From: a bacterium
Lineage (GTDB): Bacteria; Pseudomonadota; Alphaproteobacteria; Rhizobiales; Xanthobacteraceae
Direction: 5' to 3'
Length of the DNA stretch: 7,933 nucleotides
Assembly (NCBI GenBank): GCA_029946075.1
Contig: JAQSDT010000069.1
Location: forward strand, 1 to 7,933
The notes below the pieces were generated by a model. The model ran no database searches. It was given only the letters and a program-made list of their open reading frames with translations, and was not told the DNA's origin. Shown piece by piece: positions 5,780 through 7,933 of the stretch (positions are counted from its first letter, which is position 1; each line of letters begins with the position of its first letter). Position numbers and translations under genes: made by a program.

Positions 5780-6733
5780 ATGACCGATTTCAAGGCAATT
5801 GAGACCTTCATGTGGGTGGTCACCCTCGGCAGTTTCCGCGGCGCCGCCCAGAAGCTCAACACGACGCAGCCGGCGATCTCGCAGCGGATCGCCCAGCTGG
5901 AGCGCGAGGTCGGCGTGCGGCTATTACAGCGCGACCGCCGCATGGTGCTGCCGACCCCGAGCGGCCGCCAATTGATGGTCTATGCCGAGAAGCTGATCGG
6001 GTTGCGCTCGGAAATGCTCGCGGTGGTCGGCGATCGCTCGGCGATGCGCGGCGTGCTCCGGCTCGGCGTTGCCGAAACCATCGTGCACACCTGGTTGTCG
6101 CAGCTGATCAAGAGCGTCAACCACACCTATCCGAACCTGTCGCTCGAGATCGAGGTCGATATCACCTCAAACCTGCGCACGCGGTTATTGGCGCAGGAAA
6201 TCGAACTGGCGTTCCTGCTCGGGCCGTTGACGGCGCCTGATGTCAGCAACCGTGTGCTGTGCGACTATCCCGTCGGCTTTCTCGCCAGCCCCTCGCTCGG
6301 CCTCGGCGGCCGTCAACTGACGGTGCACGATCTGGCAAAATTTCCGATCATCACCTTCCCGCGCAAGACCGCGCCTTACGAGGTCGTGCGCTCGCTGTTC
6401 AACCGTCCGGATCTGCCGCCGATGCGGCTGCACGCCAGCGCCTCGATCGCGACCGTCATCCACATGGCGATCGAAGGCCTCGGGATCGCCGTGATCCCGA
6501 CCGCGATCGTCGAAAACGAAATGACCGACAGGCGGCTGCAATTGCTGTCCACCGACCTGCAACTGCCGCTGCTGACCTTCTCGGCAAGCTGGCTGTCCTC
6601 GCCCGATACCGTCGCGGTGGAACGCGTCGCCGACCTCGCGGCCAACCTCGCTCAGGTCCGCGCTCAAGTGAGCACCCAAAGCGGTGTTAAAGGCGGCGTC
6701 ATTGTTGACGCGCCGCCGCAGGCGCGTCATTGA
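5780..6733 (+). CDS. LysR-family transcriptional regulator
   Basis: This 317-aa regulator has an N-terminal winged helix-turn-helix (about residues 3-62: FKAIETFMWVVTLGSFRGAA, then the recognition helix region TTQPAISQRIAQLE at 28-41, and LLQRDRRMVLPTPSG) followed by a linker helix and a periplasmic-binding-like effector domain (about 90-300, opening GVLRLGVAETIVHTWL). The ATG at 5780 gives the standard LysR start and has AAGGG at 5772-5776, although the spacer is only three bases. A TTG at 5735 extends the frame but crosses the palindromic operator and is unlikely. It is divergent from the hydro-lyase/liv genes and followed after 42 bp by the M20 hydrolase, so it probably controls one or both in response to a pathway metabolite. 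The effector is unknown. Confidence 0.94.
   Translation: MTDFKAIETFMWVVTLGSFRGAAQKLNTTQPAISQRIAQLEREVGVRLLQRDRRMVLPTPSGRQLMVYAEKLIGLRSEMLAVVGDRSAMRGVLRLGVAETIVHTWLSQLIKSVNHTYPNLSLEIEVDITSNLRTRLLAQEIELAFLLGPLTAPDVSNRVLCDYPVGFLASPSLGLGGRQLTVHDLAKFPIITFPRKTAPYEVVRSLFNRPDLPPMRLHASASIATVIHMAIEGLGIAVIPTAIVENEMTDRRLQLLSTDLQLPLLTFSASWLSSPDTVAVERVADLAANLAQVRAQVSTQSGVKGGVIVDAPPQARH
6692..6729 (+). other. Three-segment overlapping inverted repeats at the lysR 3' end
   Basis: TGACGCGCC (6706-6714) and GGCGCGTCA (6721-6729) are a perfect 9-bp inverted repeat around a six-base loop. The same central segment, extended to 6717, can instead pair with GGCGGCGTCA (6692-6701) around a four-base loop with a two-base bulge. 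The two hairpins exclude one another. The second arm ends at the lysR stop codon, and the next bases are TGAAAACC, not a T-run, so this is not a classical intrinsic terminator. It lies about 46 bp ahead of the M20 start and could modulate read-through or mRNA stability; alternatively it is a by-product of GC-rich coding sequence. Confidence 0.45.
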
Positions 6734-6765
6734 AAACCAACCCGTCTGCGTAACGCCTGAACTCC

Positions 6766-6770
6766 GGAAG
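6766..6770 (+). promoter_or_regulatory. Ribosome binding site of the M20 amidohydrolase gene
   Basis: GGAAG lies five bases before the ATG at 6776. It supports this start and independent initiation of the gene, which is separated from lysR by 42 bp that hold no other visible element. Confidence 0.7.
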
Positions 6771-6775
6771 ATCCC

Positions 6776-7933
6776 ATGACCAAGATCGGCTCCAACCTGC
6801 AAATCGACTCGGCCCGGCTGTGGGGCGCGATCCACGAAACCGCCAAATTCGGCGCGACCGCCAAGGGCGGCGTGCGGCGGCTGACGCTGGGGCCCGAGGA
6901 CAAGCAGGTGCGCGACTGGTTCCGCAGCGCCTGCGAGGCCGCCGGCCTCGACGTGCATGTCGATACGCTGGGCTCGATGTTCGGCGTCCGCAAGGGCCGC
7001 GATATGTCGAAGCCTCCGATCGGCCTCGGCTCGCATCTCGATACCCAGCCGACCGGCGGCAAATATGACGGCATACTGGGAACGCTGGCGGCGCTGGAAG
7101 TGGTGCGCACGCTGAACGATGCCGGCATCGAGACCGATCTGCCGATTTGCATCTGCAACTGGACCAACGAGGAAGGCTCGCGCTTTGCGCCGGCGATGAT
7201 GGCGTCCGCCGCCTATGTCGGCGATTTCACCACCGATGACATTTTGTCGCGCAGGGATATCGATGGCGTCACCGTCGGCGAAGCGCTCGACAGCATCGGC
7301 TATCGCGGCGACCGCAAGGTCGGCACGCAGAAATTCACCAGCTTCGTCGAACTGCATATCGAGCAGGGACCGATCCTCGAAGCCGAGAACAAGACCATCG
7401 GCGTCGTCGATTCCGGCCAGGGCGTCTTGTGGTACGACGGCAAGATCACCGGCTTCGAAAGCCATGCCGGTTCGACGCCGATGCCGCTGCGCCGCGACGC
7501 GCTGGCAACGCTGTCGGAAATCGTGCTGGCGATGGAAGCGGTTGCGAAGAAGCACGGCCCGAAGGCAGTCGGCACCATCGGCGAGGCCGTGATCGCCAAC
7601 CCCTCGCGCAACGTCATCCCCGGCGAGATCGCCTTCACGGTGGATTGCCGTAGTGCCGATGCCGCCATCATGGAAATGCTGGACAAGGATTTGCGCGCCG
7701 CCGTCGTCGAGATCGCTGCGCGCCGCAAGGTCGACGTCCAGCTCGATCTGGTCTGGCGCAAGCCGCCGACCCATTTCGATCCGAAGCTGGTGGATGCGGT
7801 CGAGAACGCCGCCCAGATGCTCGGCTATTCGCACCGTCGCATCACCTCGGGCGCCGGTCACGATGCCTGCAACCTCAATACGGTGATGCCGGCGGCGATG
7901 GTGTTCGTGCCCTGCAAGGACGGCATCAGCCAC
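6776..7933 (+). CDS. Zn-dependent M20-family amidohydrolase (N-carbamoyl-L-amino-acid hydrolase / allantoate amidohydrolase type), 3' end cut by the window
   Basis: The 386 visible residues match the M20 hydantoinase/carbamoylase family, whose members hydrolyse N-carbamoyl amino acids, beta-ureidopropionate or allantoate in the cytoplasm using two metal ions. Metal and catalytic motifs are in order: GSHLDTQPTGGKYDG (H87, D89, D98), NEEGSRF (E132, E133), LHIEQGP (H194), the substrate/dimer motif HAGSTPMPLRRDA (H230, R240), SRNVIPG (N279), DCRS (R292), SGAGHDA (H362), and finally GISH, whose H386 is the last metal ligand and the last residue in the window. Family length of roughly 410-420 aa implies about 25-35 residues are missing. 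The start has GGAAG five bases upstream. It lies 42 bp after lysR in the same direction and may share its transcript. All expected active-site residues are present, so it should be active; which ureido or amide substrate it uses cannot be decided here. Confidence 0.92.
   Translation, partial: MTKIGSNLQIDSARLWGAIHETAKFGATAKGGVRRLTLGPEDKQVRDWFRSACEAAGLDVHVDTLGSMFGVRKGRDMSKPPIGLGSHLDTQPTGGKYDGILGTLAALEVVRTLNDAGIETDLPICICNWTNEEGSRFAPAMMASAAYVGDFTTDDILSRRDIDGVTVGEALDSIGYRGDRKVGTQKFTSFVELHIEQGPILEAENKTIGVVDSGQGVLWYDGKITGFESHAGSTPMPLRRDALATLSEIVLAMEAVAKKHGPKAVGTIGEAVIANPSRNVIPGEIAFTVDCRSADAAIMEMLDKDLRAAVVEIAARRKVDVQLDLVWRKPPTHFDPKLVDAVENAAQMLGYSHRRITSGAGHDACNLNTVMPAAMVFVPCKDGISH

Noticed and set aside
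6185..7933. Long open frame on the minus strand across lysR and the M20 gene (over 580 codons)
   Set aside because: Its protein is rich in Arg, Asp, His, Ala and Gly with no domain pattern, as expected for the antisense of GC-rich genes; both plus-strand genes here have clear family motifs.
1..7933. CRISPR array, tRNA/rRNA genes, transposase or phage genes
   Set aside because: No regularly spaced repeats, cloverleaf-like or rRNA-like sequence, or mobile-element protein motifs were seen; nearly all of the window is explained by the eight genes.

Overview
The window is GC-rich, tightly packed bacterial DNA of alphaproteobacterial character, most like the Bradyrhizobium/Rhodopseudomonas group. 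This rests on codon use, on the style of the Liv-type transporter genes, and on short GCGAAGCGAAGCAATCC-type intergenic palindromes that I recall being abundant in those genomes. The assignment is by recognition, not by search.

Layout. Six genes run leftward as a likely operon, in transcription order: a DUF1445-type putative hydro-lyase (5659 to 4838), a Tat-exported periplasmic solute-binding protein (4755 to 3511), permeases LivH (3344 to 2466) and LivM (2469 to 1486), and ATPases LivG (1489 to 755) and LivF (771 to 67). The four membrane/ATPase genes overlap end to end. Two genes run rightward: a LysR-family regulator (5780 to 6733) and, 42 bp later, a Zn-dependent M20-family amidohydrolase of the N-carbamoyl-L-amino-acid hydrolase/allantoate amidohydrolase type (from 6776, cut by the window end). 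A REP-like inverted repeat fills the 166-bp gap between the binding-protein gene and livH, and half of a second copy lies just past livF.

Control. The AT-rich gap between the hydro-lyase and lysR holds a perfect 7-7-7 palindrome, TTGATAA-N7-TTATCAA, with the T-N11-A geometry of a LysR-type site. A near-copy of one half-site lies 33 bp away on the hydro-lyase side. The simplest reading is one regulator governing both arms.

How the genes may work together (inference). The ABC transporter imports a small amide-, ureido- or amino-acid-like compound. The M20 hydrolase would cleave an N-carbamoyl or related amide bond in it, and the DUF1445 protein would act on a related intermediate. No gene fixes the substrate, so this is best read as a catabolic locus of unknown substrate. 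I saw no phage, transposase, CRISPR or RNA gene.
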